From the IMG/VR virus record IMGVR_UViG_3300036851_000024, positions 1 to 20,491 of that record: a stretch of 20,491 nt of DNA. The stretch is one strand, 5' to 3'. Source of the stretch: a virus. The notes below the pieces were generated by a model that saw only the letters and a list, made by a program, of their open reading frames with translations, ran no database searches and had not been told where the DNA came from. Shown here in pieces: positions 6,798 through 14,792 of the stretch. A program made the translations under genes and the position numbers. The stretch's first letter is position 1. Each line of letters begins with the position of its first letter.

Positions 6798-9061
6798 TGT
6801 CCCTCTATGCGCAGAGAAGTCCCCGTCGCGTCGCCGTCGCGCGCGCCCAAAACTCGATCCTGCGCGGCGGCACGATCCCGCCGCCCTACAAAGGCTGGAA
6901 CGCCGCCTCGCCGCTGGAGGACATGGACCCGGCGATGGCGATCATCCTGGACAACTGGTTTCCGGAGCCGGCGTTCGTGCGGTTCCGCGGCGGCCATATC
7001 CAGCACAGCAGCACCACGGTCGCCGGCAACGATGCCTTCACCAAGGTGCTATTGCACTTCGATGGAGCCGACGCCGGGACGGTCATCACGGACACCAACG
7101 CGGGCGGCTCGGCACATACCTGGACGGCCAACGGCAACGCGCAACTGGACACGGCGCAATTCAGGTTTGGCCCCAGCTCGCTGCTGTGCGACGGCACCGG
7201 CGACTCAGTCTCGACGCCGGACAGCGCAGACCTCACCCTGGGGAGCGACCCCTTCTGCATCGATATGCAATTGCGTCCAGCGGTTGATGGGACGACTTTG
7301 TCACCAGCAGGTCAAGGCAATAGCACGTCAACAGCCGCAACATCGAGTGTGCTGTTCTTCAAACTACCCAGCAATAAGATAGAGGCAAGAGTCTCAAATG
7401 GATCGACTTTCGTTACCTTGACTGGCGCAGCCGTCAATGTCGTCTCGGGCACATTCCATTACGTGAAGCTGAGTCGCACTGGTGATGTGCTGAACTTGAG
7501 AGTCAATGGAATCCTTGACGCGACAGCCCCTTTTACGGGGCCCGTGAACAATTCTGCTAATGAGTGGCGATTTGGCATGGCGGGTGAGAATACCGCCAAT
7601 GCGTGGAACGGATGGATTGATGAGGCCCGGATCAGCGTAGGTTCGGATCGATCGACCGAGGATACGCAGCCCAACCTGCCCTATGAGACATCACCAGCCG
7701 GCCCGATCGAAAGCCTGATGGCCTATCATGGCCCGGCTGCAGTGCAGCGGCTGTTCGCCGCGCGCGGTAGCAAAATCTATGACGTCACCGCCGCCGCCGC
7801 GATGGAGGCCGTTCTTGGACTGACCAGCGCGCGCTGGCAGCACATCAACTTCACCACGCCCGGCGGCAGCTTTCTCTACATCGTCAATGGCGCCGACGAT
7901 CCCAGGCACTTCAACGGCACGGTATGGGCCACTCCGGTCATCACCGGCATCACGGCCAGCCAGGCCGTTCACATCGAAGCGCACAAGAACCGCATCTGGT
8001 TTGTGCTGATTAATTCGACCAATGCCGCCTATCTGCCGACGTCGTCGATTGCGGGCGCCGCGCAGATATTCCCGCTCGGTCCGCTGATGACCAAGGGCGG
8101 CCATCTGGTGGCGATGGGCACATGGACCATGGACTCCGGCTGGGGGCCGGACGACTTCGCCGTATTCATCACTTCGCGCGGGCAGGTCATCGTCTACGCC
8201 GGCACCGATCCGGCGAATGCCAACGAATGGATCCTCAAGGGCGTCTATGACATAGGCATTCCGATCGGCCGGCGCTGCCTGACCAAAGTCGGCGGCGACC
8301 TTGCCGTCATCACCGTTGATGGTGTGGTTTCGCTGTCGCAGGCCATCAGCATGGACCGCTCGACGGTCAATCGATCAGCCATCACCGCGCGCATTCAGAA
8401 GGCCATGAACGCAGCGGCGCTGAGCGCGCAGAACAATTTTGGCTGGCAGTTGATCACCTATCCGAGGGGAACCGCATCCTATCTCAATGTTCCGATCACG
8501 GAGAATGTACAGCAATATCAGTTCGTCATGAACACGCTCACCGGGGCGTGGTGCCGCTATCTCGGAATGAACGGCTCCTGCTGGGAGCTATTTCAGGACA
8601 AGCTGTATTTCGGCGGCAACACCGGTATCGTGATGGAGTCCGACCGCGGCGGCACCGACAACGGTACGCTGATCATTGCCGACATGAAAACGGCGTTCAA
8701 CTATCTCGGCGACCGCGGCTCGCCCAAGCGCTTCCCGTTGATGCGGGCGCTGATGCGCTCGGACGGCACGGCCATTCCCGACTTGACGCTCAATCCGGAC
8801 TATCAGGATTTTGCGCCCGAGACATTGGCATCGCCGTTCGTCGGACTGGGCGCGCGCTGGAATCAGTTCTTCTGGAATGACGGTTCGCTGTGGTCGGGCG
8901 GCACGATCAGCTTGGCCGACTGGGTCAGCGCGACAGCCATTGGTTACTGCGTCGCGATGAGGATGAAGATCACGCCTGATCCGGAGAATCCGGCGGCGCT
9001 GATCCTGCTCGAGATCAATGGCTTCGACATCAAGTGGGAGCGCAGCACGGGGGCGTTGTAG
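6797..9061 (+). CDS. Large tail protein (tail tubular B-like propeller) with an inserted LamG-like domain
   Basis: A 754-residue virion protein. The N-terminal 78 residues include PPYKGWNAASPLEDMDPAMA and an ILDNWFPEP motif, typical of podovirus tail proteins of this slot. From about residue 80 to 285 there is a separate beta-sandwich: TKVLLHFDGADAGTVITD, then FGPSSLLCDGTGDSVSTPDS, then FHYVKLSRTGDVLNLRVNG and WNGWIDEARISV. This is the classic concanavalin/LamG phage module, likely for binding carbohydrate. The remaining 460 residues are repetitive beta strands with Trp and Gly (propeller-like), containing SLMAYHGPAAVQRLFAARG and the domain KNRIWFVLINSTNAAYLPTS. The DNA from roughly 7310 to 7640 is visibly lower in GC than its surroundings, suggesting the insert arrived by recombination. 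The start overlaps the previous stop by one base. Confidence 0.75.
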   Translation: MSLYAQRSPRRVAVARAQNSILRGGTIPPPYKGWNAASPLEDMDPAMAIILDNWFPEPAFVRFRGGHIQHSSTTVAGNDAFTKVLLHFDGADAGTVITDTNAGGSAHTWTANGNAQLDTAQFRFGPSSLLCDGTGDSVSTPDSADLTLGSDPFCIDMQLRPAVDGTTLSPAGQGNSTSTAATSSVLFFKLPSNKIEARVSNGSTFVTLTGAAVNVVSGTFHYVKLSRTGDVLNLRVNGILDATAPFTGPVNNSANEWRFGMAGENTANAWNGWIDEARISVGSDRSTEDTQPNLPYETSPAGPIESLMAYHGPAAVQRLFAARGSKIYDVTAAAAMEAVLGLTSARWQHINFTTPGGSFLYIVNGADDPRHFNGTVWATPVITGITASQAVHIEAHKNRIWFVLINSTNAAYLPTSSIAGAAQIFPLGPLMTKGGHLVAMGTWTMDSGWGPDDFAVFITSRGQVIVYAGTDPANANEWILKGVYDIGIPIGRRCLTKVGGDLAVITVDGVVSLSQAISMDRSTVNRSAITARIQKAMNAAALSAQNNFGWQLITYPRGTASYLNVPITENVQQYQFVMNTLTGAWCRYLGMNGSCWELFQDKLYFGGNTGIVMESDRGGTDNGTLIIADMKTAFNYLGDRGSPKRFPLMRALMRSDGTAIPDLTLNPDYQDFAPETLASPFVGLGARWNQFFWNDGSLWSGGTISLADWVSATAIGYCVAMRMKITPDPENPAALILLEINGFDIKWERSTGAL

Positions 9062-9472
9062 ATGGAGCTGTTGCTTGGGCATGACGTCGCAGTGGCGGAA
9101 TGGATCGGCAACCTGATCGGTGACCCGATCATCCCTCCTTACACCGCGCTCGGTTGGCTCGACGATGATGGCCATCTCGCCGTTGGTTTCGTATTTTTCG
9201 GCTACGTTCCCGGCGGCAACATCGAGATGGGGCTCGCAGCGACCGGCAAGTTAACGCGCGGGATTCTCTGCGCCGTTGCGGACTACGTTTTTCGCCAGGC
9301 CGGGGCCAAGCGCATCACCGCGCGTTGCAAGCGCAAAAACACCAAGGCGCACAACATGCTCAAGCGCGCGGGCTTCGTGCAGGAATGCGTCTGCCGCGAT
9401 TACTATCACGATGACGATGCCGTGCAGTTCCGGCTCACCAGGGCCGGCTGCAAATGGCTGAAGGAGAAGTAA
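9062..9472 (+). CDS. GNAT-like acetyltransferase family protein of the tail module
   Basis: A 136-residue protein starting on the base after the previous stop. The C-terminal half, GAKRITARCKRKNTKAHNML followed by KRAGFVQE, reads as the end of a GNAT fold (strand, helix with NxKAxxMLxxxGF, strand). The segment with RDYYHDDDAVQFRL is the final strand pair. The expected acetyl-CoA loop (Q/R-x-x-G-x-G/A) is not clear: the equivalent stretch reads ATGKLTRGILCAVADYVF. Genes like this are found among structural genes in many phages, with no established target. It may modify a virion or host protein, or act only as a structural or chaperone relative of the fold. Confidence 0.68.
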   Translation: MELLLGHDVAVAEWIGNLIGDPIIPPYTALGWLDDDGHLAVGFVFFGYVPGGNIEMGLAATGKLTRGILCAVADYVFRQAGAKRITARCKRKNTKAHNMLKRAGFVQECVCRDYYHDDDAVQFRLTRAGCKWLKEK

Positions 9473-9473
9473 C

Positions 9474-10262
9474 ATGGGCGGTGGCGGCTCTCCCCCTCCG
9501 GCTCCGGACCCGGTAGCGACCGCCAAGGCGCAGGCCGCGGCAAACAAGGAAACTGCGATCACGCAGTACGGGCTCAATGCGACCAATCAGATCACGCCGG
9601 AAGGTACGCTCAGCTACAAGCAGATCGGCACTTGGCTGGATGGAACGCCGCGGTTCGAGTCCACGCAGGCGCTGTCTCCCGAGCAGCAGAAAATCTTTGA
9701 TCTATATCAGACGACCCAAGGCAACATCGGCCAGATCGGTGTTGATCAGTCCGCGCGCATAGGCGAGTTGCTCGGCAAGCCGGTTTCGCTGGGCAACGAA
9801 GCTAGCGAGGCCCGCATCAACGAATTGGCCCGCAAGCGCCTTGATCCGATGTTTGCGGAGCGTCGTGCCGCGCTCGACAACAAGTTGGCCAACCAGGGTA
9901 TCATGCCGGGCTCGGAAGCCTACGCGAGGGCCACCGGGCAATTCGGCGAGCAGGAGAATGACGCCTACAATCAACTGTTGTTGACCGGCCGCGCGCAAGC
10001 CAACCAGGAGCTATTGACCGAACGTAATCAGCCGCTGAACGAGATCAGTGCGCTGATGTCGGGCTCGCAGGTCAGTCAGCCGAATTGGCTCAACACTCCG
10101 CAATCGCAGGTGGCGCCAGTCGATTACATGGGCGCAGAGCAGAACAAATATGCCGGGCAGCTCAACGCCTACAATCAGGAGCAGGCGCGGTCGCAGGCCA
10201 ACATGGGCGGGCTCTACGGCCTCGGTGGCACGGCCCTGATGGCCGGAGCGATGTTCTTCTGA
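9474..10262 (+). CDS. Internal virion / DNA-ejection-type structural protein
   Basis: A 262-residue protein starting one base after the GNAT-like stop, with AAGGAGA upstream. The start MGGGGSPPPAPDPVATAKAQ is a signature of a virion protein family in podovirus-like phages, followed by TAITQYGLNATNQITPEG-like and TLSYKQIG segments. The middle is helical (ARINELARKRLDPMFAERRA, then LDNKLANQGIMPGSEAYARA), and the tail ends in the hydrophobic Gly-rich stretch GGLYGLGGTALMAGAMFF. An ejected or internal protein with a membrane-active C-terminus is plausible, since ejected proteins help DNA cross the envelope. The stop overlaps the next ATG. Confidence 0.68.
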   Translation: MGGGGSPPPAPDPVATAKAQAAANKETAITQYGLNATNQITPEGTLSYKQIGTWLDGTPRFESTQALSPEQQKIFDLYQTTQGNIGQIGVDQSARIGELLGKPVSLGNEASEARINELARKRLDPMFAERRAALDNKLANQGIMPGSEAYARATGQFGEQENDAYNQLLLTGRAQANQELLTERNQPLNEISALMSGSQVSQPNWLNTPQSQVAPVDYMGAEQNKYAGQLNAYNQEQARSQANMGGLYGLGGTALMAGAMFF

Positions 10263-11014
10263 TGTTGGGATCGCACAAGCATGCCGTTCTGCAATTCTCG
10301 GGTGGAAAGGATTCCACCGCACTGATGTATCTGGCGCGGCCGTGGCTCGACCGCATCACGGTGCTGTTCGCCGACACCGGCGCGACGTTTCCGCACTTGG
10401 TACGACATGTCGAGGACACGTGTACGCGGCTGGGCGCGAAGCTGGTGATCGTGAGACCGCCGGTCGATGTGATCCAGCACACGCGCGATCACGGCTTGCC
10501 GGCGGACATCGTGCCGATCGAGGCGACGGAATTGGCGCGAATGTTTCTCAAGCCGCCGCCAGCCGAAATCCTGCAGCCATACACGCAATGTTGTGCAGCC
10601 ATGCTATGGGCTCCGATGTTGCAATGGACGCGCGAGAACGACGTTGACTTGGTGCTGCGCGGATCGAAAGCGTCCGACCATCGCGTAGGCATTGGGCCAA
10701 ACGTCGAGGTCGAGGGCATCACCTACAAGTCGCCGCTGTGGGATTGGACGGACGATGACGTGTACGGCTATCTCACCGAGCAGGGCGCGCCGCTGCCTGA
10801 TCATTACAAGCACATCAACGACAGCCTCGACTGCTGGCTTTGCACCGCGCATCTCGCGCACCATGGCGATGAGAAGATGCGCTACATCCGCGACAACTAT
10901 CCGGAGTTCTGGCGCATCGTGGCCGGACGCATGGCGCGCGTGCAAGTCGTGCTCGATCACGAGATGGCCCGGATCAGACCCGCGATTGACGAGGTGAGCC
11001 ATGGCGCTCGCTGA
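10262..11014 (+). CDS. PAPS-reductase-family PP-loop protein with a CC...CxxC quartet
   Basis: A 250-residue protein whose ATG overlaps the previous TGA; a longer frame to 10085 is inside the upstream gene. Residues 13-19 are SGGKDST, the PP-loop that binds the nucleotide phosphate in adenine nucleotide alpha hydrolases. LFADTGATFPHLVRHVE and LVLRGSKASDHR match the PAPS reductase family. C110-C111 and C191/C194 (CWLC) form a CC-X79-CxxC quartet like the [4Fe-4S] ligands of APS reductases. However, the family's catalytic C-terminal Cys (ECGIH-type) is missing, as there is no Cys after residue 194. Simple sulfate reduction is therefore unlikely; sulfur transfer or nucleotide activation, for example DNA or RNA modification as in DndC-type relatives, is an alternative. 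It sits among ejection-protein genes. Confidence 0.8.
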   Translation: MLGSHKHAVLQFSGGKDSTALMYLARPWLDRITVLFADTGATFPHLVRHVEDTCTRLGAKLVIVRPPVDVIQHTRDHGLPADIVPIEATELARMFLKPPPAEILQPYTQCCAAMLWAPMLQWTRENDVDLVLRGSKASDHRVGIGPNVEVEGITYKSPLWDWTDDDVYGYLTEQGAPLPDHYKHINDSLDCWLCTAHLAHHGDEKMRYIRDNYPEFWRIVAGRMARVQVVLDHEMARIRPAIDEVSHGAR

Positions 11015-12506
11015 CGATTTCTATCAGGACCAGCGCAAGGCCAACCGGCGCATTGCCGAACTGCTGGCCACGGAGGGCAGGAGCAGCGCACCGACGTCGT
11101 CGCATTTGGTGGGCGCCAATCGGGTTCTGCAGGGGCTGCTTGGCGGTGTCATGATGAACCGGGCCGACGCCGCGGACAAGGCGCGCCAGGATCGCATTAC
11201 GGCGGCGTTGGCTGGCATGCCGGGACTGGGCGGCGAGACAGAGGGCATACCAGCTTCTGCGGCCGGTCCGATCTATGGCTCCGATTTCAGCACCCGGGCG
11301 CCGGACGGCACGGACCGCAGCATCAGCGCGGGCCCGCGGTCGCCAAGTTTTGGTCCGGTCACCACGGCCTCGCCAGAGCCGCCCGTCACGCCATCGCCCT
11401 ACAAGCTCGCCGGCATGCCGTCCCCCACGAATTCGCAAGACACCTTCCGCACGCCGCTGGACGCCATGTCGCCGCGCGAGCAGGGCTTGTCCGCGCTGCG
11501 CACGGCGATGGGCGGGCAACCGCCGATGATGGGCGCCACACCACCCGGCGCCATCCCGGTGCCGACGCAGGCCATCAGGCCGCCAGCTCCAGCCGCGCCA
11601 CCGCCCATGGCGCTTGCGCCCACTGCCGCCCCGCCTGCGGCCGCTGCGGGTTTGGGGATCGATCCGGCCCAAGCCAAATATATCAAGGGCCTGATGACGA
11701 GCGGCGAGCCGCAGCTGCAAGAATATGGCATGAAGCTCTATCAGGCGGCCCAGCAGCGTGCGCTGACATTGGCGGCAGAGAAACCGACGTTCGAAGAGAT
11801 TGGCATCGACCCGCAGACTGGCCAGCCGGTGAAAGGTTTTGTCGATTCGAGACGGCGCAGCATTGAGCCGTATCAATTGCCGGCAGCAACCGGCGGCGCA
11901 CCGAGCACGATTCCGCCGGTGCCGCCCGGGATAGATCCCAAGGTCTGGCGCGAGGCGCACAGCAAGCGCGCCGCTGGCGAGGCCATGCCTGGCACCAGCG
12001 AAGATGCAATGAAGCTGCGTAAGGAAGTGCAGGACTTGCCGAGCTACAAGAACCTCGCGCAGTCGGCCCCGGTCTACAAGTCGATGCTGGAGGCCGCCGG
12101 ACGCGACACCCGTGCGTCCGACGTGAACCTGATCTACGGCATGGCCAAGTTGATGGACCCCGGTTCGGTTGTCCGGGAATCGGAAATGTCCGTAGCACAG
12201 GCTATCGCTACGCTGCCGCAGAACCTGCAGGCGCAGATCAAGTCTCAAGTGACGGCCGGCGGACGGCTGCCTCCGGAAGTCAGGGCCGGCATCATGGAGG
12301 AGGCTTACAGCCGGATAAACGCGTACCGCGGCATGTTCGACCAGGACGCGGGAATGTTCCGCGAGATTGCAAAGAGCGGTCGCTTCAATGAAGCGCACGT
12401 GCTCCCGAACTTCGGCGAGTTCAAGCCGTTCACACCGCCGGTTGCCGGTGCGCCGACGGCGGATGACGCTATTGCGGAATTGCGACGCCGGAAGCTGATC
12501 CCATGA
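11001..12506 (+). CDS. Internal virion / DNA-ejection-type protein (501 aa)
   Basis: The ATG lies 14 bases inside the preceding gene, consistent with coupled translation. The N-terminal 75 residues are helical and polar (DDFYQDQRKANRRIAELLAT). Residues of about 90-220 are Pro/Ala/Gly-rich low complexity with many Met-Pro steps. Residues of about 225-500 are mostly helical (GIDPAQAKYIKGLMTSGEPQ, then LQEYGMKLYQAAQQRALTLA) and end in DDAIAELRRRKLIP, a motif I see often at the C-terminus of phage virion proteins. Size, helical composition and position between two other such genes suggest a protein injected with the DNA. I do not recognise a named family. Confidence 0.62.
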   Translation: MALADDFYQDQRKANRRIAELLATEGRSSAPTSSHLVGANRVLQGLLGGVMMNRADAADKARQDRITAALAGMPGLGGETEGIPASAAGPIYGSDFSTRAPDGTDRSISAGPRSPSFGPVTTASPEPPVTPSPYKLAGMPSPTNSQDTFRTPLDAMSPREQGLSALRTAMGGQPPMMGATPPGAIPVPTQAIRPPAPAAPPPMALAPTAAPPAAAAGLGIDPAQAKYIKGLMTSGEPQLQEYGMKLYQAAQQRALTLAAEKPTFEEIGIDPQTGQPVKGFVDSRRRSIEPYQLPAATGGAPSTIPPVPPGIDPKVWREAHSKRAAGEAMPGTSEDAMKLRKEVQDLPSYKNLAQSAPVYKSMLEAAGRDTRASDVNLIYGMAKLMDPGSVVRESEMSVAQAIATLPQNLQAQIKSQVTAGGRLPPEVRAGIMEEAYSRINAYRGMFDQDAGMFREIAKSGRFNEAHVLPNFGEFKPFTPPVAGAPTADDAIAELRRRKLIP

Positions 12507-14089
12507 CCGAACTGCGCGACATGAGCAAGCTGTCGGAGCAGGAGCTGTTGGCGATCATCGCCAAGCAGAATTCGCCCGCGCAGATGGCCGAGACATTGAC
12601 GGATATCGGCAAGTCGGCCGGCGTCGGGCTTGGCGAGGCCGCGATCGGCATGGCTGGCCTGCCGGGCGATGTGCAGGCGCTGGCTGTCAAGGGCGCCGAT
12701 TGGGTTGGCGGAAAGGGTGCCCGCGTCGGCATCCCGACGCCGATGCCAACCTCCGGGACAATCAAATCCAGAGTCGAGGAATTGACCGGCCCGTTCTATG
12801 AGCCGCAGACTGGCGCCGGCAAGTTCGCGCGCGGCATTGGCGAGCAGGCGCCCGGCGTGTTGTTTCCTGGCGGTCCGGTTCGGCGTGCCATCAACGTGAT
12901 TGCGCCGGCGGCGGGCGCAGAAGCTGGTGAGGCGCTGACGGGCGGTCCGGGCGGCCGAGTCGCCGGAGCCTTGATTGGCGGCCTGGCGGGTACGCGCGGC
13001 ATCACGCCAGCGCCGGCGACGCCAGAGCGCGCGCGGCTCGCGGCAATCCTTGAGGGTGAGGGCGTCCCGCTCACCGCAGGACAACGCACCGGCAACAAGC
13101 CGCTGCAATGGTTCGAGCAGGCGGCGGCGGATACGCCGTTCGCGGCGGGCCGGGCGGCGGCGCTGAATGAGGCGACCCAGCGAGGATTCTCCGGCGCGGT
13201 GATGCGGCGCATCGGCGCGCCCGGTGATGAGATTGCAACCGGCGATGCCGTGCAGCGCGCAGCTCGTAACTTGAGCACAACGTTCGAGGACTTGTCGGCG
13301 CGGAACACGCTGACTGCCGATCGACAATTTGCGAACGATCTGACACAAACGGCCCGACAATATATTGACGACGTGATCCCGTCACAGCGGACGCAAGGCC
13401 GACAGAACATCCAAGTCATAATGAATGATGTGATGCAGGAGCTGATCAGCAACGGATATCGAATGTCCGGAGAAACATATCAGGCCACGCGCTCACGACT
13501 CGGTCGTATGGCCGATGGCGTCCGGGAATCCGACCCCCAGTTGTCGCGTGCCATCACTGGAATCCAAGGCGCGCTCGACGATGCCATGACGCGATCGATC
13601 TCGCCCGCGGACCAAGCGGCGTGGGCAGAGGCGCGGGTGCAGTGGCGCAATTTGAAGGCGCTGGAAAAGGCGATGAGCGGGGCCGGCTCATCCGTCGCCG
13701 AAGGCTTTGTGTCGCCATCGCAATTGCGCGGCGCCGTCGCCGGTCAGAACCGCACGGGGTATGCCCGCGGACAGGGTGATATGGCCGATCTCGCGAGGGC
13801 TGGCGAGGCGGTGCTGCGACCGTTGCCGCAGTCCGGCACCGCGCCGCGGCAGGCGGCTGGCAATCTATTCGCCTCAATGGCGGGTGGCTTGGCCGGGCAT
13901 TCGACTGGTATGGGGCTTGAGGGCGTGCTGGCCGGCATGGCCGCCCCGGCGGTCGCCGGCCGCGTCATGCTCTCTCGTCCGATGCAAGCCTATCTCGGCA
14001 ATCAACTATTGCCCATGACGCGCGGGGAGATGGCTCGCCGGCTCACGGTGCAACAGCTTCTGGCCCGTCCTGATCAGGGCGCCGAATAG
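12503..14089 (+). CDS. Internal virion / DNA-ejection-type protein (528 aa)
   Basis: It starts in an ATGA overlap with the previous gene. The N-terminus (LSEQELLAIIAKQ) is followed by a Gly/Ala-rich part of about residues 30-180 (GVGLGEAAIGMAGLPGDVQA and GGPGGRVAGALIGGLAGTRG) that could insert into or cross membranes. Next comes a helical and coiled region (ITGIQGALDDAMTRSISPAD, then QAAWAEARVQWRNLKALEKA) that is common in large phage ejection proteins. A second hydrophobic Gly/Ala region near the C-terminus (GLEGVLAGMAAPAVAGRVML) precedes a basic end. This fits the set of ejected proteins that form a trans-envelope channel. The last 84 bases are overlapped by a small minus-strand gene. Confidence 0.62.
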   Translation: MTELRDMSKLSEQELLAIIAKQNSPAQMAETLTDIGKSAGVGLGEAAIGMAGLPGDVQALAVKGADWVGGKGARVGIPTPMPTSGTIKSRVEELTGPFYEPQTGAGKFARGIGEQAPGVLFPGGPVRRAINVIAPAAGAEAGEALTGGPGGRVAGALIGGLAGTRGITPAPATPERARLAAILEGEGVPLTAGQRTGNKPLQWFEQAAADTPFAAGRAAALNEATQRGFSGAVMRRIGAPGDEIATGDAVQRAARNLSTTFEDLSARNTLTADRQFANDLTQTARQYIDDVIPSQRTQGRQNIQVIMNDVMQELISNGYRMSGETYQATRSRLGRMADGVRESDPQLSRAITGIQGALDDAMTRSISPADQAAWAEARVQWRNLKALEKAMSGAGSSVAEGFVSPSQLRGAVAGQNRTGYARGQGDMADLARAGEAVLRPLPQSGTAPRQAAGNLFASMAGGLAGHSTGMGLEGVLAGMAAPAVAGRVMLSRPMQAYLGNQLLPMTRGEMARRLTVQQLLARPDQGAE

Positions 14090-14173
14090 CTGGTTGATTA
14101 AGCCAGATAGAATAATTCCGCCGACGCCGACGGCGATACAAAACGCGGCCCATTTCAAGACGACGTACCACAT
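14006..14173 (-). CDS. Small minus-strand membrane protein (55 aa)
   Basis: Start ATG is at 14173 on the minus strand, with AAGGGG about eight bases upstream. It encodes MWYVVLKWAAFCIAVGVGGI and then ILSGLINQLFGALI before a basic tail, a strong single long membrane segment or hairpin, rare for a chance reading frame. It fills the 96-base gap before the HNH gene and runs 84 bases into the antisense of the ejection-protein gene. The same strand forms a longer open frame to 14320, but that part lies inside the HNH gene. No family is recognised. A holin- or antiholin-like role cannot be shown. A similar minus-strand membrane gene occurs at 16252-16443. Confidence 0.42.
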   Translation of the reverse strand: MWYVVLKWAAFCIAVGVGGIILSGLINQLFGALIRTGQKLLHREPASHLPARHGQ

Positions 14174-14185
14174 AGGAGGCACCCC

Positions 14186-14770
14186 TTGGTGTCGATGTTG
14201 CATAATACATGCAAACAATGCGAACGGCCAGTGAGGGCGCGCGGTCTTTGCCATCGTCACTATTATGCAGCGCGGCGGAAGGGCATCCTTGAGCAACATG
14301 CCAAAGATCACCCCATGCATCGTCCTCTATTAGAGAGGATGCAGACGAAGACTTCTATTCAAGAGAATGGTTGTTGGTTGTGGCTTGGTTTTAAGCGCCA
14401 CGATGGCTATGGATTGATTTGGTTGAATGGCAAACATCAGCGTGCGCATCGCGTTGCGTTTGAGCACCGCAACGGAAAAGTCGATCCGGAAGCCATCATT
14501 TGTCATCGTTGCGACAATCCCTCTTGCATCAATCCGGATCATATGTTCGTCGGAACAACCGCCGACAATATCCGTGATTGTGTGGTGAAGAAGAGGCATG
14601 CGTTTGGTGAACGAAACGGTCATGCGAAACTGACCTCTGCACAAGTCGCGGCAATCCGCGCAAATAGCATTGCCACTCATCAAGCTTTGGCCGAGCAATT
14701 CGGCGTGCGCCAAAGCACTGTCAGTCGGATCAGAGCTGGAACGCGCCGCGCTTTAGATGGCGCGGCCTAA
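14186..14770 (+). CDS. Free-standing HNH homing endonuclease
   Basis: A 194-residue nuclease. AGGAGG at 14174-14179 is followed by TTG at 14186 (six bases) and GTG at 14189 (nine bases); either may start it, and an ATG follows at 14195. Residues 9-25 have a CxxC...CxxH pattern (CKQCERPVRARGLCHRHYYA) that may bind zinc. The HNH core is HRVAFEHRNGKVDPEAIICH, then RCDNPSCINPDHMFVGT (HNH_3-type), with the His and Asn residues intact. The C-terminal third, LTSAQVAAIRANSIATHQAL then AEQFGVRQSTVSRIRAG, is a helix-turn-helix for DNA recognition. GC is clearly lower than the flanking late genes. Both neighbouring genes look complete and no intron fold is visible, so this is an intergenic homing gene that spreads by cutting unoccupied sites. 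Confidence 0.85.
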   Translation: MVSMLHNTCKQCERPVRARGLCHRHYYAARRKGILEQHAKDHPMHRPLLERMQTKTSIQENGCWLWLGFKRHDGYGLIWLNGKHQRAHRVAFEHRNGKVDPEAIICHRCDNPSCINPDHMFVGTTADNIRDCVVKKRHAFGERNGHAKLTSAQVAAIRANSIATHQALAEQFGVRQSTVSRIRAGTRRALDGAA

Positions 14771-14792
14771 GTCATTGATATAGGAGGGTTTT

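Noticed and set aside
10974-12398. 474-residue open frame on the minus strand
   Set aside because: It is fully antisense to the 501-residue virion gene; it is Arg/His-rich low complexity, as expected of a high-GC shadow frame, and has no ribosome site or family pattern.
12305-13360. 351-residue open frame on the minus strand
   Set aside because: Shadow of two plus-strand virion genes; composition dominated by Arg, Ala and Leu, and no recognisable motif.
14090-14792. A second group I intron carrying the HNH gene
   Set aside because: No P7-type GACTA/TAGTC pair or P/Q sequences are visible, and both neighbouring genes look complete with their own starts and stops.
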